This document shows, one piece after another, positions 1 to 10,853 of a DNA stretch of 64,000 nt. How positions within the stretch are numbered: position 1 is the stretch's first letter; the number at the start of each line of letters is the position of its first letter. The stretch spans positions 650,245,387-650,309,386 of the forward strand of contig NC_058519.1 of NCBI RefSeq assembly GCF_904849725.1, given 5' to 3'. The translations under genes were made by a program, and so were the position numbers. The notes beneath the pieces were generated by a model. The model saw only the letters and a program-made list of their open reading frames with translations. It made no database searches and was not told the DNA's origin. Source of the stretch: Hordeum vulgare subsp. vulgare (Eukaryota; Streptophyta; Magnoliopsida; Poales; Poaceae).

Positions 1-735
1 GTCAACAACATCAGTAACTCCCTGGTGAACGCCTAGAAGGGCAACAAGACCCTCGCCACGTACTTCGCCGAGATGCGTGGCTTTGTTGATGAGCTTGCCG
101 CCGCCGGGAAGCCCCTCCAGGATGACGAGCTCATCTCCTACATCCTCCACGGCCTCGACATGGACTTCCAGCCCCACGTCTCCGCCCTTGACGCTCGCAC
201 CACTCGGGTATCCATTGATAAACTTTTCTCAGTGTTAAGTAATTTTGATCAAAGGGTAGCACAGTACCAGGGATCAGGGGGCTTCAAGTCTTCTGCAAAC
301 CTTGCGGCGCGTGGGCGCGGCAGCTACTCTCGTGGTCGTGGTCCTCTCGCTCTAAAGCCAATCAAGGAGGTGGAGGCAACAACGGCGGCTCCAACTCCCG
401 CAACGGTCACCCTGCCTCGAAGAACAACCGGGGTTGCCGTGGCGGGTCCAACAACCGGGGTCGCCCTGATGCTGTTCGTTGCCAGATCTATGGCAAACCA
501 GGACACTCCGCGAAGGATTGTTGGTACCGGTTCGATGAAGATGAAGCTGCCTCCGAAGATGATGAGAAGGTTGCTGCCGGCGCTGATGGCTCGTATGGTG
601 TCGATACCAACTGGTATCTTGATAGTGGTGCCACCAATCACCTTACCGGCGAGCTAGAAAAGGTGACCCTCCGAGAGAAGTACCATGGCAAGGACTAGAT
701 TCATACCGCGAGCGGTGCAGGTATGAGGATACGTC
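1..735 (+). pseudogene. Copia gag and protease start, broken
   Basis: This is the gag capsid region of the left-edge Copia element. The frame is open upstream of position 73 apart from a TAG at 34-36. It encodes a UBN2-type gag segment (GFVDELAAAG, SYILHGLD), then shifts frame near 355-365 inside a Gly/Arg/Ser-rich linker. In the shifted frame there is a CCHC zinc knuckle (CQIYGKPGHSAKDC, about 482-523) for RNA binding, and an aspartic protease active site motif (YLDSGATNH, about 615-645). Another stop follows near 697-699. No functional product is expected. Confidence 0.75.
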
Positions 736-1165
736 ACATTGGTCATTCAGTTATTACTACCCCGCATAGTAGAATTCATCTCAGATTTTTTTTTGAATTT
801 TCCTAGCGCCAACAAAAACCTTCTATCTGTTCATAGAATTACCCTTGACAATCATGTCTATATCGAGTTTCATCCCTTCTTCTTTTTTATTAAGGATCTG
901 GCCACGAAGAAAACACTATCGAGGTAGATGCGTTCGAGGTCTTTACCCGTTGATTCCGGAGCTTAGAAGAGTCAATAAACAAGCTTGTGGTGCTATCAAG
1001 CTTTCCTCCACATGATGGCATGATCGTCTAGGACATGCTTCTTTTTCTTTAGTAGAAAGTTTGCTTAAAAAGAATAAGCTCCCGTTTGTTGGTAAGCGCA
1101 ATGTTGAAACTATTTGTGATTCTTGCTAAAGACCAAAAAGCCATCAATTACCTTATCCTATCTTC
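736..1165 (+). pseudogene. Decayed protease / pre-integrase region of Copia element
   Basis: This stretch lies between the protease motif and the integrase of the left-edge Copia element. Translated fragments still resemble the expected region, but stops and frameshifts are dense and no frame is open for more than about 60 codons. It contains no independent gene. The integrase frame becomes clean again near 1166. Confidence 0.5.
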
Positions 1166-3403
1166 ATGAGTGTTTCTATTAAACCATTGCAATTAATCTT
1201 TTCTGATGTATGGGGTCCTGCCCCTAGTTCGTTTAGTAGACACACATATTACGTGAGTTTCATTGACGACTATAGCAAATTCTCGTGGATCTATCTTCTC
1301 AAGAAAAGATTCGATGTGTTTCAAGTTTTCAAAAACTTCCAAGCACTTGTTGAAAGACAGTTTGACTGCAAAATTCTTGCTGTCCAATACGATTGGGGAG
1401 GAGAGTACGAAAAATTAAACTCTTTCTTCCAAACTCTTTGTGTTTCACATCATGTGTCATGTCCTCACGCTCATCAACAAAACGGCTCCGCTGAACGCAA
1501 GCATAGGCACATTATTGAGGTTGGCCTTGCTTTGCTAGCCAGTGCCTCCATGCCTCTAAAATTTTGGGATGAAGCGTTTCTTATTGATGTACACATTATA
1601 AACATGCTTCCTAGCCGGGTCATTGACAATGACATTTCTATTGAAAGACTTCTCCACACCAAACTAAATTATACCTCTCTCCGTGTTTTTGGTTGTGCCT
1701 GCTCGCCAAATCTCCGTCCCTACAATAAACGAAAGCTCATGTCCCGTTCAACACAATGTGTCTTTCTTGGGTACAATGCTCAGCATAAAGGTGTCAAATG
1801 TCTTGACATTGCAACTCGTCGTGTGTACATCTCTCATGATGTTGTATTTGATGAGACAAAATTCCCTTTTTCTGATCTTCATTCCAACGTCGGTGACATG
1901 CTTCGCAAAGAGATACTTCTCTTGCCACCTCATTTGGTTAGTCATGATAAAGGGGGAACTGATAACTGCAATGATCATATGTCGACTAACCCTCCTAACC
2001 ATATGCATGAGCTTTGTGATGATATAGGAACTTGCAGCAATAAAGAAGCTGCAGAAAATAAATCGGAACATGCTGAAGAAAATAATTATCGCATGTGTCA
2101 CGCCGGCGGGAGCATATCCACCTTGGGATCTGCTCAACCAGATTCAGCGGTCCCCGTCGCTGCTGCGCCAGGCGTAATTGTCGCTACACGTGCCCCAGTG
2201 CTCGACACGCGGCGGCTTGTCTCCGACCGTGACGGCGCGCGCTTTGCCACCCAACCGGTGGTCTAGAGGCGGCGTGATGCAACTCGCACAACAGGCGCGG
2301 GACCGGACTCCAACTCCAACGGCGCCTCGACACCTGGTCGGTTGCGATCTTCTGTGCTTCCTGAGCAACAGCTGTCGGCCACACAGTATGTGCACCATGA
2401 CCAGGCAGCAACAAATTCAGCGACGGTTGCTGGCGCAGGTGAACCAGCCGAAGGATCTGCCTCAGGTTCAGACTCTGGTCTGTCTCTTGATCAGCCCACT
2501 GGATCTTCAGCACAGCAGATCGACCAAGTACCGCGGCACACAATACTTCAAAAAGGGGTAATTGCTTCTGTTGATTATAAACACATAACCAAATACAGTA
2601 TGGTTTGCTCTACAGGTGAACCCGGTGAGCCTCATACACTTGGGGAAGCTCTTGGTGATGAAAAGTGTAGGAAGGCAATGCATGAAGAATACGTGGCACT
2701 ACAGAAAAATAAAACTTGGCATTTGGTTCCTCCACAACAAGGTAAAAACCTTATTGACTGCAAATGGGTTTTTAGGATCAAGAGGAAATCTGATGGAACA
2801 ATTGATCACTATAAGGCCAGACTAGTAGCAAAAGGTTTTAAGCAATGGTATGGTATAGACTATGAGGACACTTTTAGTCCAGTTATAAAAGATGCTACCA
2901 TTCGCCTTGTTTTGTCTATTGTTGTGGGGTGGAGTCTTCGACAGCTAGACATACATAACACGTTTCTTCATGTTGTTCTGAAAGAGGAAGTATATATGAA
3001 ACAACCACCTGGTTTTGAGAACAAACATGCACCATCTCATATATGCAGGCTTGATAAGGCACTGTATGGATTGAAGCAAGCTCGAAGAGCATGGTACTCT
3101 CGTCTCAGCAAGAAAATGCAAACACTTGTTTTTGTCCCTTCAAAGTCTGACACCTCGCTATTCATCTACAATAAGTTCAATACATCCATATATGTACTTA
3201 TTTATGTTGATGATATTATTGTCACTAGCTCTTCTGATAAGGCAATAACAAGACTTTTAAAAGATTTGAGTTCTGAATTTGCCCTGAAGGATCTTGGAGA
3301 TTTGCATTATTTTCTAGGGATTGAAGTTAAAAAGCACAAGAATGGACTCCATCTCTCCCAAGAAAAGTATGCAATCGACTTGGTAAGAAAGGCTGGCTTG
3401 TAG
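1166..3403 (+). pseudogene. Copia integrase and reverse transcriptase, one internal stop
   Basis: Integrase and reverse transcriptase of the left-edge Copia element share one frame, interrupted by an in-frame TAG at 2264-2266. Integrase motifs are visible: FSDVWG (first Asp), YDWGGEY (second Asp) and QQNGSAERKHR (catalytic Glu). They are followed by the usual C-terminal stretch (FGCACSPNLRPY, CVFLGY). The reverse transcriptase has [20 protein letters not shown] with its Asp, and the catalytic YVDDIIV. The frame ends at a TAG at 3401-3403, beyond which the homologous protein continues in another frame, so a small indel lies near 3400. Confidence 0.85.
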
Positions 3404-4154
3404 GGTTGTAAAACCTGCACCTACTCATGTGTCTAGTACATATAAGATGTCTCTTACAGAAGGAAAACTATTTAGTTCAGATGATAGCACAAAATACAGA
3501 AGTCTAGTAGGTGCACTCCAATATTTGACACTTACGAGACCTGATATCTCTTTTGCTGTCAACAAACTGTGTCAATTCCTTCATGCATCCACTACTGTTC
3601 ATTTGACTGTTGCGAAACGTATAATCAAATATGTGAGAAATACTTTGAGTATTGGTCTCAATTTTGGTAGGTCATCCTCTAGTCTTGTTAGTGCCTTTTC
3701 TGATTCAAATTGGGCAGGTTGTTTGGATGATAGACGCTCAACTGGAGGCTTTGCAGTATTCTTTGGACCCAATCTTATATCATGGTGTGCTAGAAAACAA
3801 GCTACAATTTCTAGGTCTAGTACAGAAGCAGAGTACAAGGCACTGGCTAATGCCACAACAAAAATTATATGGGTGTAATCTATTCTTAAGGAACTTGGTA
3901 TAAAGAGTACTCAAGCTCCTTGTGTGTGGTGTGACAATCCGGGAGCCACATATCTCTCAGCAAATCCAATTTTTCATGCAAGAACAAAGCATATTGAAAT
4001 AGATTTTCACTTTGTTAGAGAAAGGGTTTCTAATAAACTCTTGGACATTCGGTTTATACGTTCTGAGGATCAGGCTGCTGATGGTTTCACCAAAGTCTTG
4101 CCTACACGAAGTTTTGAAGACTTCAAGCATAATCTTAACTTGATGAAGCTATGA
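3404..4154 (+). pseudogene. Copia RNase H domain, frameshifted from RT, one internal stop
   Basis: This is the C-terminal part of the left-edge Copia polyprotein. It carries the RT connection motif ([11 protein letters not shown]) and RNase H residues (SDSNWAG with the first Asp, [10 protein letters not shown] with the Glu). A TAA at 3876-3878 interrupts the frame after IIWV; related elements have Gln there, so CAA to TAA is likely. The same frame then runs on ([15 protein letters not shown]) to the natural TGA at 4152-4154, just before the polypurine tract. It is frameshifted relative to the RT frame upstream. Confidence 0.8.
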
Positions 4155-4165
4155 TTAAGGGAGGG

Positions 4166-4440
4166 TGTTAAACATATGATTGTGCCGGGTTATCAGTTGT
4201 GTCGTGTTGGGTTCAGAGACCTAACCGGCCGAAGGTTGTGGTAGTTAGTTTAAGTTAGGAAGTTAGAGGATATCTTATCTCTACCCAAACTTATTCTCCA
4301 AGTTGTAATCTCTTGTAACTATGCAGCTTGTATGCGCTATCACGGAGGTGCGCCCCTGTTATATAAACACGTACAACGCCGCTTCAAAGGGCACGATGCT
4401 TTCCGCCTATCGCACAAAGACCGCTGCTGCTGCTCAGTTT
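4166..4440 (+). repeat. 3' LTR of the left-edge Copia element
   Basis: It starts TGTTAAACAT directly after the polypurine tract at 4157-4165. It contains a TATA-like gttatataaac near 4359-4369. The right end is approximate because the 5' LTR is outside the window and cannot be compared. It is short (about 270 bp), like the 190-bp LTR at 39311-39500. Confidence 0.6.
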
Positions 4441-4569
4441 ATTTGAATCATGCGTGCACAATGTTTAAATCAAGTCCATTCCAAACGCAAGGCTAAGAAT
4501 ACAATACAAGTAGAAATAGACCCGATTCTGAAAGCTGGGTTACTGAAGCTTACTTAAACTGGACCTACG

Positions 4570-5475
4570 GGAATATGCGTGCAAGAAACAGTATTGCCTT
4601 AGATCCATATTAGTTGTCGTTGAAATGGATGTATCTTGAATCGAAGGGAGTAGCAGAATTGATAAATGTAAATATTAGCCGGCTATAAGCAACAAGGAAG
4701 AACAATGAGCAAGGCGCCTATTCGTTAAGCATCTCGAGAAGGAAGAGTATTGATCGAAGCCTTCATCACGCTTCACAATCACAATCCATTCTTACTACAT
4801 ATCATCACATACACTTGGACGGTAAAATATACTAGTCTTCGTTATCTGCTCTGAATAAGATACACATATGCGATCGAGAAAAAAAACCTTACACCTGCTA
4901 GCTAGGCTGCTCAAGGATATCGGTGGGATTGGGTGATATCTTAGATCTCCACACTGGAATGATCGGAAAGGATAGGATGGTGCGTAGGCCCTGCGGGCTG
5001 CACTCATCGCATGCAAGAAAGAGTACCGCCTCAAATCCATATTTGTCCCTTAAATGGATGTATCTAGCATTGAACGTCTAGACACATCCGTTTCAGTGAT
5101 AAATAATATGGATCAAATGGAGTAGCAGAATTAATAAATGTAAATGTCGGCCGGCTATAAGAAACAAGGAAGAACAACGAGCAATGAGCCTATTCATTAA
5201 GCACGTCAAGAAGGAAGAATAACGGTCGAAGCCTTGAGCACGCTTAAAGATCACAATCCATTGTTACTACAGATCATCACATGCACTGTGACGGCAAAAT
5301 AGACTAGTCTTCGTTATCTGCTCTGAATAACATAGACAGATGCAGACCGGAAAAAAAGCCTTACACCTGCTAGCTAGGCTGCTTAGGGATATCGGTGGGA
5401 TTGGGTGATATCTTAGATCTCCACACTGGAATCAACGGAAAGGATAGGATGGAGCATGGGCCCTGCGGACCTCCC
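4570..5475. repeat. Imperfect tandem duplication, unit about 470 bp
   Basis: Two copies lie in direct orientation with an offset of about 472 bp. For example, cggtgggattgggtgatatc occurs at 4921 and 5393, and matching blocks occur around ctagtcttcgttatctgctc and cttacacctgctagctaggc. Both copies also share a Stowaway-like remnant (aaatggatgtatct at about 4624 and 5053) and a ccggctataag block. The unit equals the 3' end plus downstream sequence of the cysteine protease gene that follows. Confidence 0.8.
4898..5020 (-). pseudogene. 3'-terminal remnant of a second cysteine protease copy
   Basis: Read on the minus strand, this piece encodes a C-terminal tail ending at a TAG (4898-4900). It aligns residue by residue with the shifted-frame tail of the cysteine protease copy about 470 bp to the right; both contain the block [14 protein letters not shown] and end in QPS. 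Nothing upstream of this tail is present in this copy, so only the last 35 to 40 codons and the 3' flank were duplicated. It is a dead fragment. Confidence 0.65.
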
Positions 5476-6438
5476 TCATCGCGTGCCATGTACATCATGA
5501 CCCCATTTGCGGCCCCACGAGTTCTTTAAGATCCAGTATTTTCGTTGAAATGCGTCTATGTCATAACCAACCACCAAGACGGTGTGGGTGGTGGTTTTGT
5601 TGCATGGACCGGTGTACACGCCCATGTCCTCGCTATAATAGTGGAAGTATATGTCGACCCCGATGTCCACTGTGACGGGCTGGACCGCAACCGCCGCCAT
5701 CAAAGCCCTTTCGTTGCTGTATACTACACGAAACCGTTCTATGGAAGCAAAGCGAGAAAGACCATCCGACTTCATGTAACACCGATGCTCAATGCCGTCG
5801 TATGGGTAAGCCCTCTCCGTCGCTATACCGTTCTTTTTTATGAAGTCGAAAGCTCTCCACACCATACCACATCTGCAACCACGGTTATCTTTGTCGCAGT
5901 CGATGAGCATCTGTGGTGATAGATCCTCGAGCTTGCCAGTCTTGATAGCAGTTATGCCCTCCACAGCGCCAACGGCTGTGAAGGCCCAACATGAGCCGCA
6001 ATAATCCCCTTGTTTCTTGACACTTGTCACCGCATTCTTGTCCCGCCAATCAACGCGGTCAGGGAGGTCCCCATTGGTGACCGCGGTATGAGGCATGTAA
6101 TCGATGTCGTCTGGGAGGTGGCTCGTCGAGGTGCAATCAGCTTCGACGTTGGGTAGTTCAGCATGGGTCCTGTCGGCGAAAATGTTGAGTCCGAGCTTGA
6201 AGTGCGTATCGCCCTGGTTATTCTCATGAATGAAGCGCACATTCTGTTTGAAGATGCTAAAGCGCATCGACTTCTCATCGGGGTCATGTGCCACCTCATT
6301 GAATGCACACCATCGCTCATAGAGATCCCAAAGTGACTCCTCCGACTCTAGGTCTTGATCAGTAATGCCCATGCTCATCACTGGCGCAAGAGTTGCAATC
6401 GCGATGGCGACCACCAGTAGTATTGCCATGGTCGCCAT
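5370..6438 (-). CDS. Papain-like cysteine protease (C1A) with late frameshift
   Basis: The product is a secreted or vacuolar cysteine endopeptidase precursor of the papain family, in one exon. The ATG at 6436-6438 (aaacATGGCG, good context) is chosen over an upstream in-frame GTG. In order it shows: a hydrophobic signal peptide ([14 protein letters not shown]); an I29 inhibitor prodomain with an ERFNIN-like helix ([16 protein letters not shown]) and [10 protein letters not shown]; then mature enzyme from about LPDRVDWR. Catalytic residues are visible: Gln in KKQGDY, Cys in CGSCWAF, His in [10 protein letters not shown], Asn in LKNSWG. An N-glycosylation site NKT is present. The first frame stops at 5476-5478 just after NSWGRKWG. 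A one-step shift near 5490 restores a family-like tail ([12 protein letters not shown]) running to TAG at 5370-5372. It is either a recent pseudogene or an allele with an altered tail. Confidence 0.75.
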
Positions 6439-6481
6439 GTTTAAACCACCCTGCACAGCACAACATATAATAGCCCAGTCA

Positions 6482-6491
6482 GTTTATATAG
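6482..6491 (-). promoter_or_regulatory. Probable TATA box of the cysteine protease gene
   Basis: On the minus strand this reads ctatataaac, about 45 bp upstream of the ATG at 6438. A transcription start about 30 bp downstream would lie after the upstream GTG, which supports the ATG at 6438 as start. The Tourist MITE ends only 16 bp further upstream. Confidence 0.5.
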
Positions 6492-6507
6492 TTTATTCAA
6501 CTACTAA

Positions 6508-6927
6508 GGCCCTGTTTGGAATCATAATAGATTATAATAATCTGGATTATGAAGATAGATTATATAATCTGGTTTATAAAAATAATCTAGGTGGGCATGT
6601 TTGGAGGCCAGATTATATAAACTGTAATCCAGGTTTTATATTATACAATGACATGTATGTCCTCTGTTTTTTAACTACAAAGGTAATAATCTAGATGAGC
6701 ATGTTTGGAGGACGATGGCGGTGGCAGTAGGTAATTATCTCCAAGTTTCCAAGGGTGGTGGGTCATTAGTAATCTATAATCTGATTTTAGCTGGGGTAGA
6801 GTAGATTATGAGTTTTTAATAATCTGGCCATCTAGTTTTTATAAACTGCAATATAATCTGTACTGTTTGAAGACATAATAGATTATAAAAACTGGATTAT
6901 ATAATCTGAGTGTATCCAAACAGGGCC
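6508..6927. mobile_element. Tourist-like MITE (PIF/Harbinger type)
   Basis: The element is 420 bp, AT-rich and non-coding. Its terminal inverted repeats begin GGCCCTGTTTGG on the left and end CCAAACAGGGCC on the right. It is flanked by TAA target duplications at 6505-6507 and 6928-6930. The ends extend into further inverted similarity (aatagattataa on both sides). It lies immediately upstream of the cysteine protease TATA box. Confidence 0.85.
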
Positions 6928-6930
6928 TAA

Positions 6931-7096
6931 TATGCATTAAGTGTATTGATAAAAGTTCAACTACAACTTGCTTTGTTTGGTAACGGAAGAGAATTCCCTC
7001 CTCGAAACCCCATGGACGCAACCAAATGCTCTACGGGAGAAACACCACAGGGAAACCGTAAGGCAAAATGGTTAGTAAAGAGAAAGAAAATAAGTA
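6931..7096. other. Spacer, nothing recognised
   Basis: About 165 bp separate the Tourist and the first Stowaway MITE. No ORF or repeat is recognised. Confidence 0.5.
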
Positions 7097-7235
7097 CTCC
7101 CTGTAAACTAATATAAAATCTTTTAGATCACTAGTACTCCGTATAGGATCTAGATCTTAAATCATAAATATAAGATCTAAGATCTAGACCTTATATTAAT
7201 GAACTAAAAGATCTTATATTAGTTTACAGAAGGAG
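7097..7235. mobile_element. Stowaway MITE (Tc1/mariner type)
   Basis: The element is 139 bp. The left end is ctccctgtaaactaatataa and the right end is ttatattagtttacagaaggag, its imperfect reverse complement. It is flanked by TA dinucleotides (7095-7096, 7236-7237). It is non-coding. Confidence 0.8.
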
Positions 7236-7640
7236 TAACTTCGATCATCATTGCTCATATGATTCAATTGATCCCCCACAAACAAGAAATCCGCAAAAAA
7301 AAACATGAAAAGAAAAAACTAGCAGGGGGGCGGCTCCCTCTCACACGGACACCTGTAAGAAACAAATACAGACCAACAGTGGCACCCAAAAGAAGCCTGG
7401 GTTCCCAATCAACAACACACAAAGAATAGCGTCATGGGGAAGACAGTTTACCACATTCCTCCTGTTCTTGAGGCGTACTAGATCCTTGAAGGGGGGGGGG
7501 GGGGGGGGGGGGGGGTCCGTGGTCCATAGCAAGTAGCACACGTGGTATGGAAGAGAAGGACATGCTTTTGGTGGGTGGAGTCACAAAGCATCTGCTTTTA
7601 TAGATTATTCAAACTATTTTTTTAGTGTAGAGCACTCCTA
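7236..7640. other. Unassigned spacer with long poly(G)
   Basis: No gene is recognised. It contains a run of 25 G at 7491-7515 and an A-rich stretch near 7295-7320. Confidence 0.5.
7491..7515. repeat. Homopolymer run of 25 G
   Basis: There are ten G at 7491-7500 followed by fifteen at 7501-7515. Length in such runs is often unreliable in assemblies. Confidence 0.95.
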
Positions 7641-8250
7641 AAAATCTAGGATATATATTAAGCTATATCATATCTCAAAATTTATGCATCATATCTCCAG
7701 CTATATCATATCACAAAATTTATGCACCATATCTCGAGCTATATCATATATATTAAATAAGTATTTAAATATAACCGAGCTATATATCATATACATTAGA
7801 TAAGGATTTAGACATAAGATCTCCGGTGGTACTTCAAATGTACTCCGTCCGTTCTTAAATATAAGACCTTTTAGAGATTCCGCTATAGACTACATACGGA
7901 GCAAAATGAATGAATGCACATTTTAAAATATGTCTAGATACATCCGTATGTAGTTCATAGTGAAATCTCTACAAGGCCTTATATTTAGGAACGGAGGAAG
8001 TATCATATCTTAAGCTATATCATATACATTAAATAGTTGTTCAGATGCAAATTCTATAAGGATATTTCTATTGCGCCATGTCTTTATCATATATATTGAA
8101 TATGTGTTTTGATACAACTTCTCTAAGGGCACTCCCAATGAATCATATCTTAACATATATTGCGTACATTAAATATGTGTTTGGATACAACTTCTAAGGG
8201 CAGCCCGGAGCTCCGCCTTTGACCATATCTTAGTCACTACATCTAAACAA
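7640..8250. repeat. Degenerate AT-rich short repeats around a Stowaway
   Basis: Variants of catatctcnagctatatcata and ttaaatatgtgtttggatacaacttct recur on both sides of the Stowaway at 7843-8000, for example near 7660, 7725, 8005, 8095 and 8165. This suggests an old tandem or simple-sequence expansion later split by the MITE. No ORF is present. Confidence 0.5.
7843..8000. mobile_element. Stowaway MITE (Athos-like)
   Basis: The element is 158 bp with TA duplications at 7841-7842 and 8001-8002. The left end ctccgtccgttcttaaatat and right end atatttaggaacggaggaag are inverted copies. The interior (gactacatacggag / ccgtatgtagttc) is also self-complementary, so the whole element can fold back. 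Confidence 0.85.
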
Positions 8251-10236
8251 AAAAAAATATGTAGGACTCTATTTAATGAGGAGGGAGACACCATATCTTA
8301 TTTTAAATATAATTCTCTTTCTAGTCGTGGTTTTTTTGTAAAAAACCCCTTCGTTTTTTAGGATTCAACCCGCAGTCCCTTCATAAGTGGATTTGAGAAA
8401 AGCGCTTTATTTTTTTTAAAAAAAACCTACATTTGTAAGAATTTCAATCGCGATCCTTTGGTTCATCTTATCCAGACGCTTCCTCTCCAGCCGTGGCGAG
8501 GTGAGGGGCGGCGCAGGAGGAGGGAGGCCGCCTCCATCGGGTCGTCGCCGGCCGTGGTCGCGTGGGGGGAGGGAGGCCGCCTCCATCTGGCCGCCGCTCG
8601 ACGTGCTCGTGCGAGGGGAGGAGGCTGCCCACATCTCCATCTGGCCGCCACCGGCCATGCTCGCGCAGCTAAATTAGGTCGGAAGCGAGGCTGCTGTCCA
8701 GATCCAGAGCACGTGCGGCGAATGAAGCCACCACAGTCGCGCACTCCAGGAGTGAATGGTAAGATCAGGCCATGACAGAGGATCTCAAAGGCCATGGCAC
8801 GTCTTCTGCTTGCTCACCAACAGGGGGGGGGGGGGGGTTGTTGCTGCTCTGGCCGGCCACCGCGACCGCACACTTCACGAGTGGAGGGGGTGGGGTGACG
8901 TCAAGCCGTTCATGGATGCGCTAGATAGAGAAGAGGAGGAGCACAAACGCTGGGTGATGAGAGGAGAAATGGCGATGTGGATAAGAGGCACACAATGGGT
9001 TGTGTGGCGCTCTTGCTTTCTTCAATGAAATGAACTTGGTGTTGTGCTCTACCGACTGGAAGCTGTTGGATACTATGCGGCATCCATGCTTGTATTTGGG
9101 TCAACGTTGGAATGATTATCTCTGATTTTTGTCGTTGGTGGCTGAACAACGCATCTCATGTCATCGTCCTGCTCTCTGCTCTTTGTCATCTTATCTCTGA
9201 TTTTTGTTGTGCTACATGTGCAGGTGTTTGTGGCAGTACGAGTTATTAGAATCCACGAGGAGCAACAAGAAGCAATAACCATTGCCAGCCTAGCTGCTTA
9301 TAGGGACAACCACACGGTGTATTACTGTCTCGATCTAATTCACTTAACCACATATATCATCCATGGATTGGAGAGAGAGTGACAGGCCCAAGATAATCCA
9401 CTTGATATTACAGGTATAATGATGCAATTCACACAAATGAACAAGCTTATCAAGATTGCCAGCAAGGTACTCAAATGATTTGAATTTCAAGCTCTTCATG
9501 TTTTCTTGGTTACCAGTCTGTAGTAGATGATAAACATTGGTGCTCAGTTCCTCAACTATAATCGGACTTTTACAGAAAACTAATAGCTGGTTTCATTGAA
9601 CAGATCTTGCACGGTTTGGTGTTTCTCTAATAGTTAGTTTGGTATGTCTTTGAGGAACAATAGGCATTATTACTAGATGTATTCATTTTTTTGTGTGTGT
9701 TTTGATAACGTTCATAACCATGGCATTCTTACTATGATGCCGCAATGCGCATCTAGCTAGGTGTAGCTACTACAGTAAGTTTGCTCTCCACTTCAGAATT
9801 TAAAGGAGCTCAACATTTGTTTTATAGTTCAAACCAATGACTTATCTATTACAAATTAATATTGTCTTCTTCGGCTCTTTATTTTGCAGTTCTCTTCTCG
9901 AATCCCCTCTCTGTTGCCATGAGATGTCAGCAACACAAATTCGTGATGTTGCCAGGTAATCATGATGATTAAGAAAGAAAATGGTACCCAAGAGTATGTA
10001 GTGTGGTAATATTCAGAAAAATGTATGTTTCTATCACTTTCAGGTCCGTGCTAGCTATTTCTTTGAACAACATTCGAACAATAAACCATGGATGAGATCT
10101 GCAATCGTAGACAACTGCCGGATTTGTTCGTGTTGGGCTGTTCTTTCTTCATTTGAGAGTAGAGCTGCGAGTTTTTCCAGAGCCGTAAATACGTGCACAC
10201 GTCCCATCATCGTCGGCCGTCTCGTCTAGCCTCTCC
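8251..10236. other. About 2 kb without a recognised gene
   Basis: The stretch 8460-8760 is GC-rich and open in overlapping frames on both strands, which is a composition effect. There is a run of 15 G at 8823-8837. From 9000 to 10200 the sequence is AT-balanced, and the longest frames are under 90 codons without any familiar motif. I see no transposon ends here. Confidence 0.4.
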
Positions 10237-10551
10237 TTAGAAGCTCAACGGGATGGGACCGGAAAAGCGGGTGAAGATATCGTGTGCACGCCTGTTGATG
10301 GCACGGTCCATGTCCATGCTACGGGCTCCCGTGCATACAAGCTGAACGAAAACCCGAAGCACAACACTCTCGTATTCCTTGTCGATGAGCACGCCCGTTT
10401 GCCTCTGCAACTCAGCCTTGATGGGTAAGAATTCAGTTAGAGCGCTTCTGGGTGTCTCATGTCTTGTTACGACTGATGAATCGTTGAACTTGTCCACCGT
10501 CGGGTCGTTGGATGATCCGAGCTCCATCGCCACCTCGAGCTCCATCGCCAT
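10237..10551 (-). CDS. Hypothetical small ORF, 104 aa
   Basis: It starts with ATG at 10549-10551, preceded by a GC-rich leader-like stretch up to the LINE insertion at 10819. The product is soluble-looking, with repeated acidic MELEVAMEL at the start, a mixed helix-like middle (AELQRQTGVLIDKEYESVVL) and no membrane segment. I do not recognise a family. It could be the first exon of a gene whose upstream part was separated by the LINE insertion, or a chance frame. Confidence 0.25.
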   Translation of the reverse strand: MAMELEVAMELGSSNDPTVDKFNDSSVVTRHETPRSALTEFLPIKAELQRQTGVLIDKEYESVVLRVFVQLVCTGARSMDMDRAINRRAHDIFTRFSGPIPLSF

Positions 10552-10818
10552 CGTCTAACAATTTCTAAGAGCAGAAGAAAACTCTGCCAGCCCACCACCT
10601 CCACAGGAGAGTCTCCACGATCTCCCTCCCCCCAACCCCACGGCGCCGACGCGCTCCCCGTCGCCTTCGTCCGCCACTCCTATGGTCCAGAGGGTCGCCG
10701 CCGCCCAACGCATGCCGTTATCACAATCTAGCCGCCAACCTATCCTCACGCATGGCGGCGTTGGTCGCGGGTGGCCACCTGCCACTCCTCCGCTTAGCCG
10801 TCGATGCCGCGCGGCTCG

Positions 10819-10836
10819 TTTTTCTTTTTTTTTTTT
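10819..10836 (-). other. LINE poly(A) tail
   Basis: The plus strand shows ttttt-c-tttttttttttt, that is a near-pure poly(A) at the 3' end of the LINE, 17 bp after the ORF2 stop at 10854-10856. Confidence 0.8.
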
Positions 10837-10853
10837 AAACAAACACCACTATA

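Larger units (their letters stand above)
1..4440 (+). mobile_element. Degenerate Copia LTR retrotransposon, left end outside window
   Basis: The domain order gag, CCHC knuckle, aspartic protease, integrase, reverse transcriptase, RNase H on one strand is that of Ty1/copia elements. The 5' LTR and the start of gag lie beyond the left edge. A purine tract (4157-4165, aagggaggg) and an LTR beginning TGTTAAACAT at 4166 close the element. The reading frame is broken by several in-frame stops and frameshifts, so this copy is dead. Its protein sequence is related to the Copia copy at 39311-50167, but the LTRs differ, so they are different families or subfamilies. Confidence 0.85.

Noticed and set aside
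8458..8795. Overlapping frames of 80 to 110 codons
   Set aside because: GC-rich sequence open on both strands, no motif, no homologue recognised.
9158..9382. A 74-codon frame with a hydrophobic start
   Set aside because: It looks like a signal peptide by chance; there is no domain, no neighbour support and no clear promoter.
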